Positions 9,259 through 18,342 of a DNA stretch of 64,000 nt are shown piece after piece; within the stretch, counting starts at the first letter, position 1, and the number at the start of each line of letters is the position of its first letter. A model generated the notes under the pieces. That model was not told the DNA's origin. It did not search any database and saw nothing but the letters and a program-made list of their open reading frames with translations. The DNA is from Phytoactinopolyspora halophila. Its GTDB lineage: Bacteria; Actinomycetota; Actinomycetes; Jiangellales; Jiangellaceae. Made by a program: the position numbers and the translations under genes. Location: NCBI RefSeq assembly GCF_003287285.1, contig NZ_QMIG01000019.1:1-64000 (forward strand), written 5' to 3'.

Positions 9259-9714
9259 ATGACATGGCACGAGCGACGTCTCGCTGGGATGCTCACCGTT
9301 GCGGCGGTGCTGGCGCTCTCGACGGCGGCGTGCTCGAATCCGGAGGGACGCCACGAGTCCCCGGACGCGGCGCTCCAGGTGCGGCTGGTCATTCCGGACG
9401 GACATATCCGTGAGCCCGAGGCGACGTGCTCCGGTGCGGATGCGTACCGCGACGTTCATCCGGAGGTGCCGTTCACGGTCGAAGATTCCGCGGGCCAGCG
9501 GGTCGTCTCCGGTTCGCTGCCTCACGGGCGAGCCGAGGAAGCCGTTACCCTCGACGTCGGAGACGATCCCCAGCCGACGATCTGTGTCATGACGCTCGAT
9601 CTCCCCGGGCTGGACTCTGTCGATGATCACGTTCTGATCATCGACGGCCGCGACCCGGCACCGATCACGAGGAATCCGAAACTCGACGACCAGCCGGAGG
9701 TGGTCCTGCCGTGA
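9259..9714 (+). CDS. putative lipoprotein, unknown function
   Basis: A 151-residue protein with a lipoprotein-type signal (RRLAGMLTVAAVLALSTAAC, lipid-attachment Cys at about 26). The lipobox is weak (Thr at -3). The mature part is acidic and predicted to be all-beta: LQVRLVIPDGHI, VPFTVEDSAGQRVVSGSLP, CVMTLDLPGL. A second and third Cys (CSGAD and TICVM) could form a disulphide outside the membrane. I do not recognise a family. It sits 19 bases after the M64 peptidase gene and overlaps the next gene by four bases (GTGA), so the three are one operon. A role alongside the peptidase, such as inhibitor or anchor, is a guess only. Confidence 0.75.
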   Translation: MTWHERRLAGMLTVAAVLALSTAACSNPEGRHESPDAALQVRLVIPDGHIREPEATCSGADAYRDVHPEVPFTVEDSAGQRVVSGSLPHGRAEEAVTLDVGDDPQPTICVMTLDLPGLDSVDDHVLIIDGRDPAPITRNPKLDDQPEVVLP

Positions 9715-10289
9715 GACCGCCACGTCAGGTGCTCGCGCTCGTGACGGCCGTGGCCGGAGCGATGGCGGTGGCGTGTTCGTCGGCGGGAGCGCAGGGCGGG
9801 ACCATCGAGGCGCTCCCAGGTCCGGTACCCGAGGACGCCGAGTTTCGGGAGGCGCCGGACGATGCCCCGTCGGCTCCCGAGTTCGAGCTGGAACTGCTCG
9901 ACGGTGAGATGGTCAAGATGAGCGAGCTCTGGGAGGAACGTCCCGTGGTGCTCGTGTTCTTCGAGGCCTGGTGCGAGCCGTGCGGGGAGCTCCAGCCTGG
10001 CCTCAACGACGTGGTCGACGACTATCGGGACGTGGTCACGTTCATCGGCGTGGCCGGGTATTCCGAACCCGATGAGCTTCGCGAGTATGTGGACGAGCAC
10101 GACGTCGGCTATCCGGTGGGTACCGATCCGGATGGGAGCAGGTGGCTCAAATACGGGGTCTCCGAGCCGCCGCTGCTGGCCCTGGTGAGCCAGGGCGGGG
10201 CGCTGCTGCGCGGCTGGCCGGGAGGCATCACCGAATCTGACCTGCGTGCGTACATCGACGAGTACGCCGTGGCTCACCCTCATCCCTGA
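9711..10289 (+). CDS. TlpA/ResA-like thioredoxin-fold lipoprotein
   Basis: A 192-residue exported thiol-redox protein. The N-terminus has a short lipoprotein signal (ALVTAVAGAMAVACSS, Cys near 22). The thioredoxin fold spans about residues 55-185: APEFELELLDGEMVKMSEL, then VVLVFFEAWCEPCGELQP with the active-site WCEPC at about 90, and EPPLLALVSQGGALL as the segment normally holding the cis-Pro loop. Such proteins reduce or exchange disulphides outside the membrane. The start is GTG 9711, overlapping the stop of the preceding lipoprotein gene. Its place between secreted peptidases that contain several cysteines suggests it helps them fold; that is inference. Confidence 0.85.
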   Translation: MRPPRQVLALVTAVAGAMAVACSSAGAQGGTIEALPGPVPEDAEFREAPDDAPSAPEFELELLDGEMVKMSELWEERPVVLVFFEAWCEPCGELQPGLNDVVDDYRDVVTFIGVAGYSEPDELREYVDEHDVGYPVGTDPDGSRWLKYGVSEPPLLALVSQGGALLRGWPGGITESDLRAYIDEYAVAHPHP

Positions 10290-10434
10290 ACAGGTGATCG
10301 CAGTTGCGCTGCACAGGCATGACGAGTCGCGTCTCGACAGATGTTCGATGAACGACCGAGCTATTCCGTACAGATGCTCGGTGACGGTCGATGACCCCCG
10401 CCTCTAGGGTCCTGGGATCGCGTTACCCGTGGCG

Positions 10435-10451
10435 ATCGACCCTGGGTCGAT
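10435..10451. promoter_or_regulatory. 17-bp palindrome before M6-like peptidase gene
   Basis: ATCGACCC-T-GGGTCGAT is a perfect palindrome with one central base. It ends four bases before the GGGAGG ribosome binding site of the following gene. It may be an operator or a small hairpin that affects ribosome access. Confidence 0.4.
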
Positions 10452-10469
10452 GTTGGGAGGGTGAGGTCA

Positions 10470-12836
10470 TTGAGAAACCGGCAATCATCTCGGAAGAGGT
10501 CGATGGGCTGGCGGGCCAGCGGCGTGGCTGGTTCTGTGGCGTTGACGCTGTCCCTGCTCGGTGGCTTCGGCTCCGCATCGGCGCAGGATCTGCACGCAAC
10601 TGGTGATTCTCCGGATCCGGTCGTGCCGCCGGATCCGCAGCAGTGGGTCGATCAGGCCGAGATGACGTGGGACGACTACGTGTCGATCCGGCCGGAGGAA
10701 TGGTATTCCTCCGAGACCAGCCAGGGCAGCGAGGAGCAGTGGAACAGCGCCTTCATCCTGCTCGATTACGAGGACCAACCTTTCCTGATTACGGAGGAAC
10801 CCGAGTCCCATCCCTTCGGTAATCCGCAGAGCGGATGGGAACCGGTCGACTCTCATGAGGTCAACGAGTGGTACGAGGAGTACTACACGGTCCCGAACGA
10901 GTACAACGGTGGCCAGACACTCCACGGGTACTGGATGGAGAACACTCACGGCCGTCTGGGCATCGACGTCGACGTGTTCGGCCCGTACACGCTGCCGGGC
11001 AAGGTGCACGAGTACGGTCTCGCCGGTTGGGGCCGTCCGGTCGGCGACGAGGAGGATTCGCTGTGCCCGGCCGGTGACGAATGCGATAAGGACCTGCGTG
11101 GTGATGGCGGCGACCTCTGGCGCACGGACATCGGCTGCGACACCAGACTGTGCGGCTACGACAGCATCTTCTTCGTCACGGCCGGGCACGATGAATCGTC
11201 GACCTGGCAGGAACTCGGCGAGATGATGTTCCGGACCGCGGACGACGTCCCGGCGGCGTTCGGTCCGCCAGGTGCCGAGGACGGCCCCGTCTTGAACGAA
11301 GCGGGTAATCCGATCACGAATTACGCTGGAACGCGCTACGTGCCGTGGACGTCGTGGCGCGCGGCAGCCAACCATTGGCCGAGCGCATCCCGTGGTCTGA
11401 CGACCCAGGCGGAGAGCTCCGGGCAGAGCGTGTTCGCGCACGAGTTCAGCCATGTGCGCGGCCTGCCGGACAACTACAACAACCCGTTCGTCGCGGCCAC
11501 GGGACGCAACTACACCGGCTACTGGGAGATGATGAGCCGTGGGACGTTCAACGGTCCCGGCGGTACCCACAACCGGTGGCAGGTGCCGAACGTCGGCGGT
11601 TCCGGTCTCGGGCCGCACCACATGGTGTATTTCAAGACCAGTGGCGATGGCCGGCTGGATGTGTTGGCCGAGGACGAGCACATCCAGCTGAACCGGCAGG
11701 AGCTGGCCGACGAGGGCGTCGCGGTCGTTCCGCTCAAGGCGCGTTCGGCACAGCCAGATGGCGATCTTGTCGGACTCACCATCGAGCTCGGGGAAGGTGG
11801 CTTCACCCCCGGTGCGTGTGAGGATCGCGTCGACGACGACTTCTGGTGTACACCCAGCGCGACGAACTGGCAGAACTTCACGATGGAGGTCGTCGACCGG
11901 GTCGGCAACGACTCGTTCACACCTGGCCACGGAGTCTTGCTCGCGCAAACTCGGCCGAGCGGATATCCGCGAGTGTGGATGGTCGACGCTAACCCGGAGG
12001 ACATCGACCGGGTGGACTTCTACCGGCCGGGCAACGACGAGGAACCGGGCGGCGAACCCGTGCCGGTGTCGAAGGGAGATCCGCGCCAGCTCGACGACGC
12101 CACCTTCCACGCGGGGACCGGTTCGGACAGCGAGTTCGAGTACGTCGACGAATACAACGACGTGCACTTCTACGTCCTCGATGCGTATCGGGACGACGAA
12201 GGGACGCTGTTCTACGACGTCGCGGTGCGCAATCTCGACGGTGCCGGAGAGTACGAGCGGGGCGCCGAGCTCGGTGACCCGGTGGTTCATCCGGCCGGAG
12301 CGTCGACGGCGCTGGTGACCGCGGACCTCACGAACACCGGCGACGCGGGGGACGGGGTGTACGGCTCCGACGTATACCGTCTCTCCGCGAGCGTCGACGC
12401 CGATGGCTGGGACGTGTCCCTGCCCTATGAGGTCACATCGGCAGCTTCCGGGGAGAGCGTGCCGATCGTGGCTCATGCGACGGCGGGCGACGGCGCCGGC
12501 GATGTTGCCACCGTCACGATCACGGCCACCAGCGAGTCCGATCCGGAGGCGTCGGCCACCGTCGAGTTCGACGTGACGGCCGACGACGTGACCACCACGT
12601 TCGAGAGCGCAGCGGCCCTGGTGGACGCCTACGCCGAGCAGGGCCTCCTCGAGCGTTCGGAGCGGCAACGGCTGCTCGCGCAGCTCCGCGTCGCCGAGCG
12701 GAGTCCGCAGCGTCCAGCGGAGCGAGCTCTCGACCGGTTCGTCGAGATCGCCGAGGACGTTGCCGAGGTCGGAGCGGCCAATCTTGCCAGCGCGGCGCTC
12801 GTGTCCGTGGCAGAAGAGCTTCGCACCCACCTGTAG
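10470..12836 (+). CDS. secreted M6-like metallopeptidase
   Basis: A large exported peptidase (788 residues from TTG 10470). The start choice rests on GGGAGG at 10455-10460, nine bases before the TTG; GTG 10461 directly abuts it and ATG 10503 is a later option. The signal peptide runs through ASGVAGSVALTLSLLGGFGSASA. The zinc site is HEFSHVRGLPDNYN (first His at about residue 324), the pattern of M6/immune-inhibitor-A-type peptidases, and the preceding LHGYWMENTHGRLGIDV block also fits M6. Residues about 430-700 form beta domains; the last 90 residues are helical and charged. A palindrome lies just upstream and a terminator-like hairpin (12850-12881) follows. Confidence 0.85.
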   Translation: MRNRQSSRKRSMGWRASGVAGSVALTLSLLGGFGSASAQDLHATGDSPDPVVPPDPQQWVDQAEMTWDDYVSIRPEEWYSSETSQGSEEQWNSAFILLDYEDQPFLITEEPESHPFGNPQSGWEPVDSHEVNEWYEEYYTVPNEYNGGQTLHGYWMENTHGRLGIDVDVFGPYTLPGKVHEYGLAGWGRPVGDEEDSLCPAGDECDKDLRGDGGDLWRTDIGCDTRLCGYDSIFFVTAGHDESSTWQELGEMMFRTADDVPAAFGPPGAEDGPVLNEAGNPITNYAGTRYVPWTSWRAAANHWPSASRGLTTQAESSGQSVFAHEFSHVRGLPDNYNNPFVAATGRNYTGYWEMMSRGTFNGPGGTHNRWQVPNVGGSGLGPHHMVYFKTSGDGRLDVLAEDEHIQLNRQELADEGVAVVPLKARSAQPDGDLVGLTIELGEGGFTPGACEDRVDDDFWCTPSATNWQNFTMEVVDRVGNDSFTPGHGVLLAQTRPSGYPRVWMVDANPEDIDRVDFYRPGNDEEPGGEPVPVSKGDPRQLDDATFHAGTGSDSEFEYVDEYNDVHFYVLDAYRDDEGTLFYDVAVRNLDGAGEYERGAELGDPVVHPAGASTALVTADLTNTGDAGDGVYGSDVYRLSASVDADGWDVSLPYEVTSAASGESVPIVAHATAGDGAGDVATVTITATSESDPEASATVEFDVTADDVTTTFESAAALVDAYAEQGLLERSERQRLLAQLRVAERSPQRPAERALDRFVEIAEDVAEVGAANLASAALVSVAEELRTHL

Positions 12837-12849
12837 CAGCCCATTGACG

Positions 12850-12881
12850 GGGGCAGCGCCGCCGAGGGGAGGCGCTGTCCC
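12850..12881 (+). terminator. hairpin terminator after M6-like peptidase
   Basis: GGGGCAGCGCC (12850-12860) pairs with GGCGCTGTCCC (12871-12881), one G-T wobble, 10-base loop, followed by TCTTGT. It lies 14 bases past the stop, which fits a rho-independent terminator, although the T-run is weak. Confidence 0.65.
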
Positions 12882-12926
12882 TCTTGTATATCCAGCGACG
12901 GTTCAGCGGCGGTGAAGGAGGACTCG

Positions 12927-14948
12927 GTGCGTAGCTTCAGACGGGCCTGGCGGCGATCCCTCGTTGTTGTGGGGGCGGGTGCCCTGGCCATGGCGGCGGT
13001 CGCGGTGCCGGGACAGGCGGAACCAGCCGACGACGACACGGCGGCCGACGAGTGGCCGGCCACGGATACGTTCCCCGACGAGGATGTGGCTCCAGATCTG
13101 GCGCAGAAACAGGAGGAACGCCGATCAACTGACCGAGACGGGCAGTCCTCGTCCACCATGGAAGACGAGCCGGACGAGATCGTCGTCGATGATGGCGTAA
13201 CCCAGCCGGTCTTTGACTATGCGGGAGCCGTGCGCGAGGCGGTGCGTATCCCCGGCGCGGTCGGCAGCGGTGATGATGGGGAAGAGGACTCGATCTATGT
13301 CGACATCATCCGCCCGGCGGCGTCGGACGGTGACCTGGACGTGCCGACCATCATCATCCCGAGCCCGTACTATCACGCGACCGGGCGTGGCCGTACCGGC
13401 GAGACCAAGCCCGAGCCCGGCGGGCCGATCGAGCAGTTCCCGCTGTATTACGACAATTACTTCGTGCCTCGCGGGTACGCGGTCGCACTGCTGGATCTGG
13501 CAGGGACGCGGGGCTCGACGGGGTGCTTGGACATCGGTGGACCAGCAGAGATCGAGAACACCGCGAAGCTCGTCGAGTGGCTCAACGGTCAGGGATCCGC
13601 CTATGATCTCGACGGCAACGAGATCTCTGCCGACTGGTCCAACGGGCTGTCCGCGATGGTCGGCAAGTCGTGGGACGGCACCGTGGCCAATGGTGTGGCG
13701 GCAACTGGCGTAGAGGGCCTGGCGACGGTCGTGCCGATCGCGGCGATCTCCGACTGGCATCAGTGGTTCTGGCACAACGGCGTGCACTTCTGGGGCCATA
13801 CTGCATTGAGCCTGGCCACGGTCATCCAAGACATCAATGAGGTGCCCCCGGTATCGGAATGCACGCAGGTGCGAGACGAGCTGGCACGAGGCGGCGTCAC
13901 CGCCGACCCAGCCGATGAACTGTGGGCGGAGCGCGATTACGTCAGCGCTGCTGGAGACGTCGAGGCCAGCGTTTTCGTCGTCCACGGAAAGAACGATTAC
14001 AACGTCAAGCCGAACAACTATGGCGAATGGTGGGATGCGCTCGCCGAGCACGACGTTCCCCGCAAGATCTGGCTGTCGCAGGTGGCACACGAGAAGGCCT
14101 TCGACTTCCGGCGGGACGAGTGGCTGGACACCATCCACCGGTGGTTCGATCACTGGCTGCACGGCATCGAGAACGGCATCATGGACGAGCCCGTCGCCGA
14201 CGTGGAGTACGACGTCGGCCAGTGGCAGACGTACGACGACTGGCCAGGCGGGACGCCGGCATTGCTCCGGCTCGGCCAGCCGGAGGGACCGGACGACCCC
14301 AGGCAGGGCGTGCTCAGTGTCGACCGGCGGAACCTCGTACCCCGCCAGCAGAGTTTCGAGGAGGCTCGCCGGCCCCTGGACACGGTCGTCGAAGATGGCT
14401 TTGCCGAGGACGACGAGCGCGTGGCCTTCATGACCGACGAGCTCACCGAGCCGGTCCGGATCAGCGGCTCGACCGAGCTGTCGTTGCGGGCGGCCATCGA
14501 CGGAGACGATGCCGGCCTGTCGGCATACCTCGTGGACTACGGCACGGCCGAGCGTACGGACTGGACGTCTGATGGAGGTTTGCGGGATCTGTCCACCGTG
14601 AGCTGTTTCGGCCAGGGGACGGAGGCCGACACGGGGTGCTATCCCGATGTGGAACGGGTGACCCGTACCCGGCCGCACGAGGTCGTGGCGCGGGGCTGGG
14701 CACGGGCGAGTTTCGTCGCCGACGGCGGCCTCTCGTCCCGTGGATCTGATCGGCTGACGTGGGACATCATGACCGACGACTACATCTTCGACGCCGGGCA
14801 CCGGATCGGCATCGTGATCGCTGGTGTGGACACGAGTATCCACCAGAGGTTCGACTTCGGCAGCAGCATCGACGTGAACCTCAACGGCAGTCAGGTGCGG
14901 CTTCCCGTCGTCGGGGGGACGTCGGCGTTGCGCCGCGCGCTGGATTGA
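12927..14948 (+). CDS. secreted Xaa-Pro dipeptidyl-peptidase (S15)
   Basis: An exported S15/CocE-type serine hydrolase, 673 residues. GTG 12927 is chosen because AAGGAGG sits five bases before it; GTG 12912 would lie upstream of that site. Signal peptide: WRRSLVVVGAGALAMAAVAVPGQA. The alpha/beta-hydrolase domain starts at IYVDIIRPAA. The nucleophile is in GKSWDGTVANG (Ser about 248), the acid in VHGKNDYNVKPNN (Asp about 357) and the histidine in SQVAHEKAF (His about 388). The C-terminal jelly-roll typical of X-Pro peptidases follows (about 460-670). Enzymes of this type remove Xaa-Pro dipeptides from peptide N-termini. It follows the two metallopeptidases and precedes a peptide importer, consistent with extracellular peptide use. 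Confidence 0.88.
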   Translation: MRSFRRAWRRSLVVVGAGALAMAAVAVPGQAEPADDDTAADEWPATDTFPDEDVAPDLAQKQEERRSTDRDGQSSSTMEDEPDEIVVDDGVTQPVFDYAGAVREAVRIPGAVGSGDDGEEDSIYVDIIRPAASDGDLDVPTIIIPSPYYHATGRGRTGETKPEPGGPIEQFPLYYDNYFVPRGYAVALLDLAGTRGSTGCLDIGGPAEIENTAKLVEWLNGQGSAYDLDGNEISADWSNGLSAMVGKSWDGTVANGVAATGVEGLATVVPIAAISDWHQWFWHNGVHFWGHTALSLATVIQDINEVPPVSECTQVRDELARGGVTADPADELWAERDYVSAAGDVEASVFVVHGKNDYNVKPNNYGEWWDALAEHDVPRKIWLSQVAHEKAFDFRRDEWLDTIHRWFDHWLHGIENGIMDEPVADVEYDVGQWQTYDDWPGGTPALLRLGQPEGPDDPRQGVLSVDRRNLVPRQQSFEEARRPLDTVVEDGFAEDDERVAFMTDELTEPVRISGSTELSLRAAIDGDDAGLSAYLVDYGTAERTDWTSDGGLRDLSTVSCFGQGTEADTGCYPDVERVTRTRPHEVVARGWARASFVADGGLSSRGSDRLTWDIMTDDYIFDAGHRIGIVIAGVDTSIHQRFDFGSSIDVNLNGSQVRLPVVGGTSALRRALD

Positions 14949-15007
14949 CGCCTTCGCCCTCGACGTGGCCTGATGCCGGATGCGACCCCGGCGTCGCGGT
15001 TCAGCGA

Positions 15008-16345
15008 TCAGTGCCGCGCGTGAGCGGGAACCGTCACATACGGTCCAGGGTTGTCGTTTCGCGATTCTGACGGCAGGCCGGGACCGGCGTCGTGGGCGTT
15101 CGTCCTGCCAGTACGCTCCCCGCCGTGGCGGGGAGCGTACTGGCCGGTCATTCTGGCCACCTTGAGTGCCAGATGTAGGGACAGCCGCTCGACGCCGTTC
15201 TTGAGGTCGGTGTGTGCCAGCTGTTCGAGCCGCTGGAGCCGGTAGTACAGCGACGTCCGATGAAGGTTCAACCGTTCGGCGGTGACCTGGGCGTTGCCCG
15301 CGACGTCCAGGTACGTCTCCAGGGTTTCGAGCAGGGGAAGGGTATCTGGATCGCCGAGCAGCCTGCCGAGCCCGCGATGAACCACGGGTACCTGCTCGCC
15401 GAGCGCGGCCAGCTTCACCACGATCTGATGGACACCCAGGTGTGACCAGTAGACGATGTCTCCGACGCCGGGCAGCTGGAGCGCGGCGTCAACGGACATC
15501 CGCGCTTCGCGGAAGGAATGCACCGCATCCTCGAGGCGGGTCCGGCGACTTCCGATGCCGGCGACGAGAGACACCGGCGACGGCGAGGCGGCCAGGCTGG
15601 ACTGCGCCATGGCCACGGCGGTGTTCACCCGTTCGTGCAGATGCGGGTCGTCGTCGCTGGTGCACGACATCACGACGACACAATGGTCCCGGCTTACCAG
15701 GTCGAGCGCCTGACCGCGACGGACAAGGCGGCGGAAGTCGGCCATCGCCTGGGCGAGCGGATCTTCGATGTCGACGTCCGTCGATCCATCGTGGGCAATG
15801 CCCTGCAAGACGAGGGCGACGATCCCGTCGCCCGCGGTGAGATAGCCGGCCTCTTCGAGACTCGTGGCCGCTTCCGCGGTCATCGCCGAGTCGCTGAGCA
15901 GCATGTGCATCGTGTCGGCGAGCCGTGCCGTGGCGAACAGGCTCGCCACGCTCTCGCGGTGCAGCTGCTCGCCCAGCTCTTCGGCCTCTGCCACACAGAC
16001 GTCGATCTCGTCGGTGGTCATGGTGCTGTCGGAGTCGACGAACCACAGGTAGCCCAGGACCCTGTCCTTGTAGAGCACGGGAATGCAGACCCGTGGGAGC
16101 ATGTGCAGTTCGGGATTCGCGGGCAGGCGAAGAGGGCGACGTGCCTCGGCCAGGCCGAACTCCTTCAGCCAGCGGCTCACCTCGGTAGAGGCGTGCTTAC
16201 GCAGGATGGAATCTTCGCGAACTTCATCGAGGGGGCGATCGTGGGCACTGTAGGCGATGAGCTTGAGGAAGCGGTCCTCCAGGACTGCCGGGCGACCGAT
16301 GCGCTCGGCGACGGCATCCAAGAGCTGCTGCAGCGTGAGTTCCAA
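15008..16345 (-). CDS. PucR-family transcriptional regulator
   Basis: A 445-residue regulator. TTG at 16345 is chosen because GGAGG lies five bases before it; the frame stays open upstream for 68 codons but those residues are not conserved-looking. It begins ELTLQQLLDAVAERIGRPAVLED and has a sensor-like domain including VCIPVLYKDRVLGYLWFVDSD, a middle GGDEF-like CdaR region, and the C-terminal PucR helix-turn-helix LLETLETYLDVAGNAQVTAERLNLHRTSLYYRLQRLE (about 345-380). PucR regulators usually respond to nitrogen or purine-type metabolites. It diverges from the peptide importer genes, so it probably controls them. The last 45 residues after ALKVARMTG are unlike the family and are coded over an 18-bp inverted repeat. 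Confidence 0.88.
   Translation of the reverse strand: MELTLQQLLDAVAERIGRPAVLEDRFLKLIAYSAHDRPLDEVREDSILRKHASTEVSRWLKEFGLAEARRPLRLPANPELHMLPRVCIPVLYKDRVLGYLWFVDSDSTMTTDEIDVCVAEAEELGEQLHRESVASLFATARLADTMHMLLSDSAMTAEAATSLEEAGYLTAGDGIVALVLQGIAHDGSTDVDIEDPLAQAMADFRRLVRRGQALDLVSRDHCVVVMSCTSDDDPHLHERVNTAVAMAQSSLAASPSPVSLVAGIGSRRTRLEDAVHSFREARMSVDAALQLPGVGDIVYWSHLGVHQIVVKLAALGEQVPVVHRGLGRLLGDPDTLPLLETLETYLDVAGNAQVTAERLNLHRTSLYYRLQRLEQLAHTDLKNGVERLSLHLALKVARMTGQYAPRHGGERTGRTNAHDAGPGLPSESRNDNPGPYVTVPAHARH
15107..15144. terminator. 18-bp perfect hairpin inside pucR-like 3' end
   Basis: GCCAGTACGCTCCCCGCC (15107-15124) and its exact complement (15127-15144) are separated by two bases. The hairpin lies between the convergent S15 peptidase gene and the regulator gene, where a bidirectional terminator is expected, but it falls inside the regulator reading frame, about 100 bases before its stop. 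No T-run is visible on either strand. Confidence 0.6.
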
Positions 16346-16384
16346 GGACGCCTCCGGACGGAGAACTCTGAGGCAGGCTCGCAG

Positions 16385-16443
16385 ATAGTACGAACTATGA
16401 CATATGACATGTCTCTCCGCGACGGCATATCTCATGTGATGAG
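16385..16443. promoter_or_regulatory. cluster of short inverted repeats (operator candidate)
   Basis: The 381-base gap between the PucR-type gene and the importer (16346-16726) contains an AT-rich patch with three inverted repeats in a row: ATAGT-N4-ACTAT (16385-16398), GACAT-N5-ATGTC (16399-16413) and CTCAT-N3-ATGAG (16431-16443). They lie just upstream of the regulator start and are good candidates for regulator binding. I see no further gene in the gap. Confidence 0.4.
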
Positions 16444-16726
16444 AACCTCTTATCACCTTCCTGTCTATTCTTTCCGAACGTGACGAATGTGTTGACGCAC
16501 GGGCGGGGCCGGGTGGGGTGTCGGAACGTGTCGCACGAAGTTTCGTCACGTGTTGGAACGAGCGTGTATGCGTGATTGGATCGTTACCTTAGTGGGATCG
16601 GGGGTTCGTCCGCATACCGAGACCCAAAGGACTAGTCTTCCCGTAAGCACCGAACGGCCAGCATGGTGGGAGGGGTCGTTCGCTGCTTCATCGGGCCCAC
16701 ATTTCTAGAACATCGAGGTGAACCTA

Positions 16727-18319
16727 ATGCGCGCACGAAGGTTTCGAGGTGCCGCCGCGTTCGTCCTGGCCGGCGCATTCGCGCTGGCCGCATGTGGAGG
16801 TGACGACGACACGGCCGCCGATGACGACGGTGGTGAGGCCGGCGATTCGTCGCTTCCTGTCGTGCTCGGAACGACCGATACCGTCACCAACATTGATCCG
16901 GCGGGCTCCTACGACAAGCCTTCCTGGAACATCGTTTACAACACGTACCAGCGCCTGCTCGCGGTGCCGCTCGGGGGGAGCGAGCCCCAGCCCGACGCTG
17001 CGGAGTCGTGTGACTGGGATGACGACACGACATACCGGTGCACGCTGAAGAGCGGGCAGACGTTCGCCGACGGCAGCGAGATCACCTCGGAGAACGTGGT
17101 GCATTCCATCGAGCGCCAGCTCGAGATCCAGCACGAGTCCAACGGCTGGCAGCTGCTGACCGGGATCGAGGAGGTCGAAGCCCCCGACGAATCCACCGTC
17201 GTCTTCCACCTCGAATCTCCCGATGCCACCTTCCCGTTCATCCTCACCACCGCGGCCGCGGCGATCGTCCCGATGGACTATCCCGCCGACGAGCTGCAGC
17301 CCAATGACCAGGTGGTCGGTTCTGGTCCTTACACGGTCGACGAGTTCGATCCCACCCAGCAGATCCAGCTGGGCGTCAACGAGAACTACGCGGGTGACCG
17401 CGAGGTCAACAACAGCGGCGTGATCTTGCAGTTCTACCAGACCGAGTCGGCGCTGAAGCAGGCCATCGAAGAGGGCGAAGTCATGATCGCCTACCGGAGC
17501 CTCGCCGTGACCGACGTCGAGGACCTCGAAGAGAACGGAGCGGAACGCGGGGTCGAAGTCGTCGTGGGTGAGGGCACCGAGATCAACTACATGGTGCTGC
17601 AAGCGAGCCGGGAACCGTTCGACGAGCCGGCCGTTCGCCAGGCGGTGGCGCAGATCATCGACCGGGAGACCATCGCCGAATCGGTCTACCGGGGCACAGT
17701 GACTCCGTTGTACGGGCCCATCCCCGAGGGTGTGCCCGGTCACGTGCCGTCCTTCAAGGAGCAATACGGCGAGCCGGATCCGGAGGCGGCCGAGCAGCTC
17801 CTCGACGAGGCGGGAGTCGAGACACCGGTCGAGTTCGACGCCTGGTGGATGCCGGATCGCTACGGTGAAGAGATCGGCGACATGTTCGGCGAGATCGAGC
17901 GTCAGCTGGAAGACACCGGGCTGTTCGAGGTCAACCTCGAACAACTCTCCTGGGCGCAGTACGCGGAGACGTTCTCCGATCAGAGCATGGACGCGTTCGA
18001 TCTCGGCTGGTTCCCGGACTACCCGGATGCCTCCAACTACATCGAGCCCTTCTATCACGCGGAAAGCGTCGTCAATAACGGATACAGCGACGACGAGATG
18101 GACGAGCTCATCGATGTGATGCTGACGGACACCGACGAGGAGGCGCGGTTGGACGCCTTCGAGCGGGCCTCGGAGATCGTGGCCGAAGACGCACCGATCA
18201 TCCAGCTGTGGCAGCGTGATCAGATCGCTGCGGTCCGCGAGGGCGTCGAGGGGGTCGAAGAGACCCTGGATCCGTCGTTCATCTTCTACTACGACGTCGT
18301 GAGTGGCGTGGAAGAGTGA
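16727..18319 (+). CDS. peptide ABC importer, substrate-binding lipoprotein
   Basis: An SBP family 5 (DppA/OppA-type) binding protein of 530 residues. The signal is lipoprotein-type (AAAFVLAGAFALAAC, lipid Cys at about 22), so it is anchored to the outer face of the membrane. The domain shows NIDPAGSYDKPSWNIVYNTYQRLL at the N-terminal lobe, the family motif region DDTTYRCTLKSGQTFADGSEITSENVVHSIER, and YDKP/GWFPDYPDASNYIEPFYH near the C-terminal lobe. ATG 16727 has an AGG eight bases upstream; GTG 16718 is an alternative. It is the first gene of an importer operon with two permeases and two ATPases. Substrate is likely a di- or oligopeptide, possibly nickel or opine-like; the sequence alone does not decide. 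Confidence 0.9.
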   Translation: MRARRFRGAAAFVLAGAFALAACGGDDDTAADDDGGEAGDSSLPVVLGTTDTVTNIDPAGSYDKPSWNIVYNTYQRLLAVPLGGSEPQPDAAESCDWDDDTTYRCTLKSGQTFADGSEITSENVVHSIERQLEIQHESNGWQLLTGIEEVEAPDESTVVFHLESPDATFPFILTTAAAAIVPMDYPADELQPNDQVVGSGPYTVDEFDPTQQIQLGVNENYAGDREVNNSGVILQFYQTESALKQAIEEGEVMIAYRSLAVTDVEDLEENGAERGVEVVVGEGTEINYMVLQASREPFDEPAVRQAVAQIIDRETIAESVYRGTVTPLYGPIPEGVPGHVPSFKEQYGEPDPEAAEQLLDEAGVETPVEFDAWWMPDRYGEEIGDMFGEIERQLEDTGLFEVNLEQLSWAQYAETFSDQSMDAFDLGWFPDYPDASNYIEPFYHAESVVNNGYSDDEMDELIDVMLTDTDEEARLDAFERASEIVAEDAPIIQLWQRDQIAAVREGVEGVEETLDPSFIFYYDVVSGVEE

Positions 18320-18342
18320 GTTCCGCATAAGGCCACATGACC

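Noticed and set aside
10485-12830. 781-codon open frame opposite the M6-like peptidase
   Set aside because: The plus-strand protein has signal peptide and HEFSH zinc site. The antisense frame has no recognisable motif; long antisense frames are common at this base composition.
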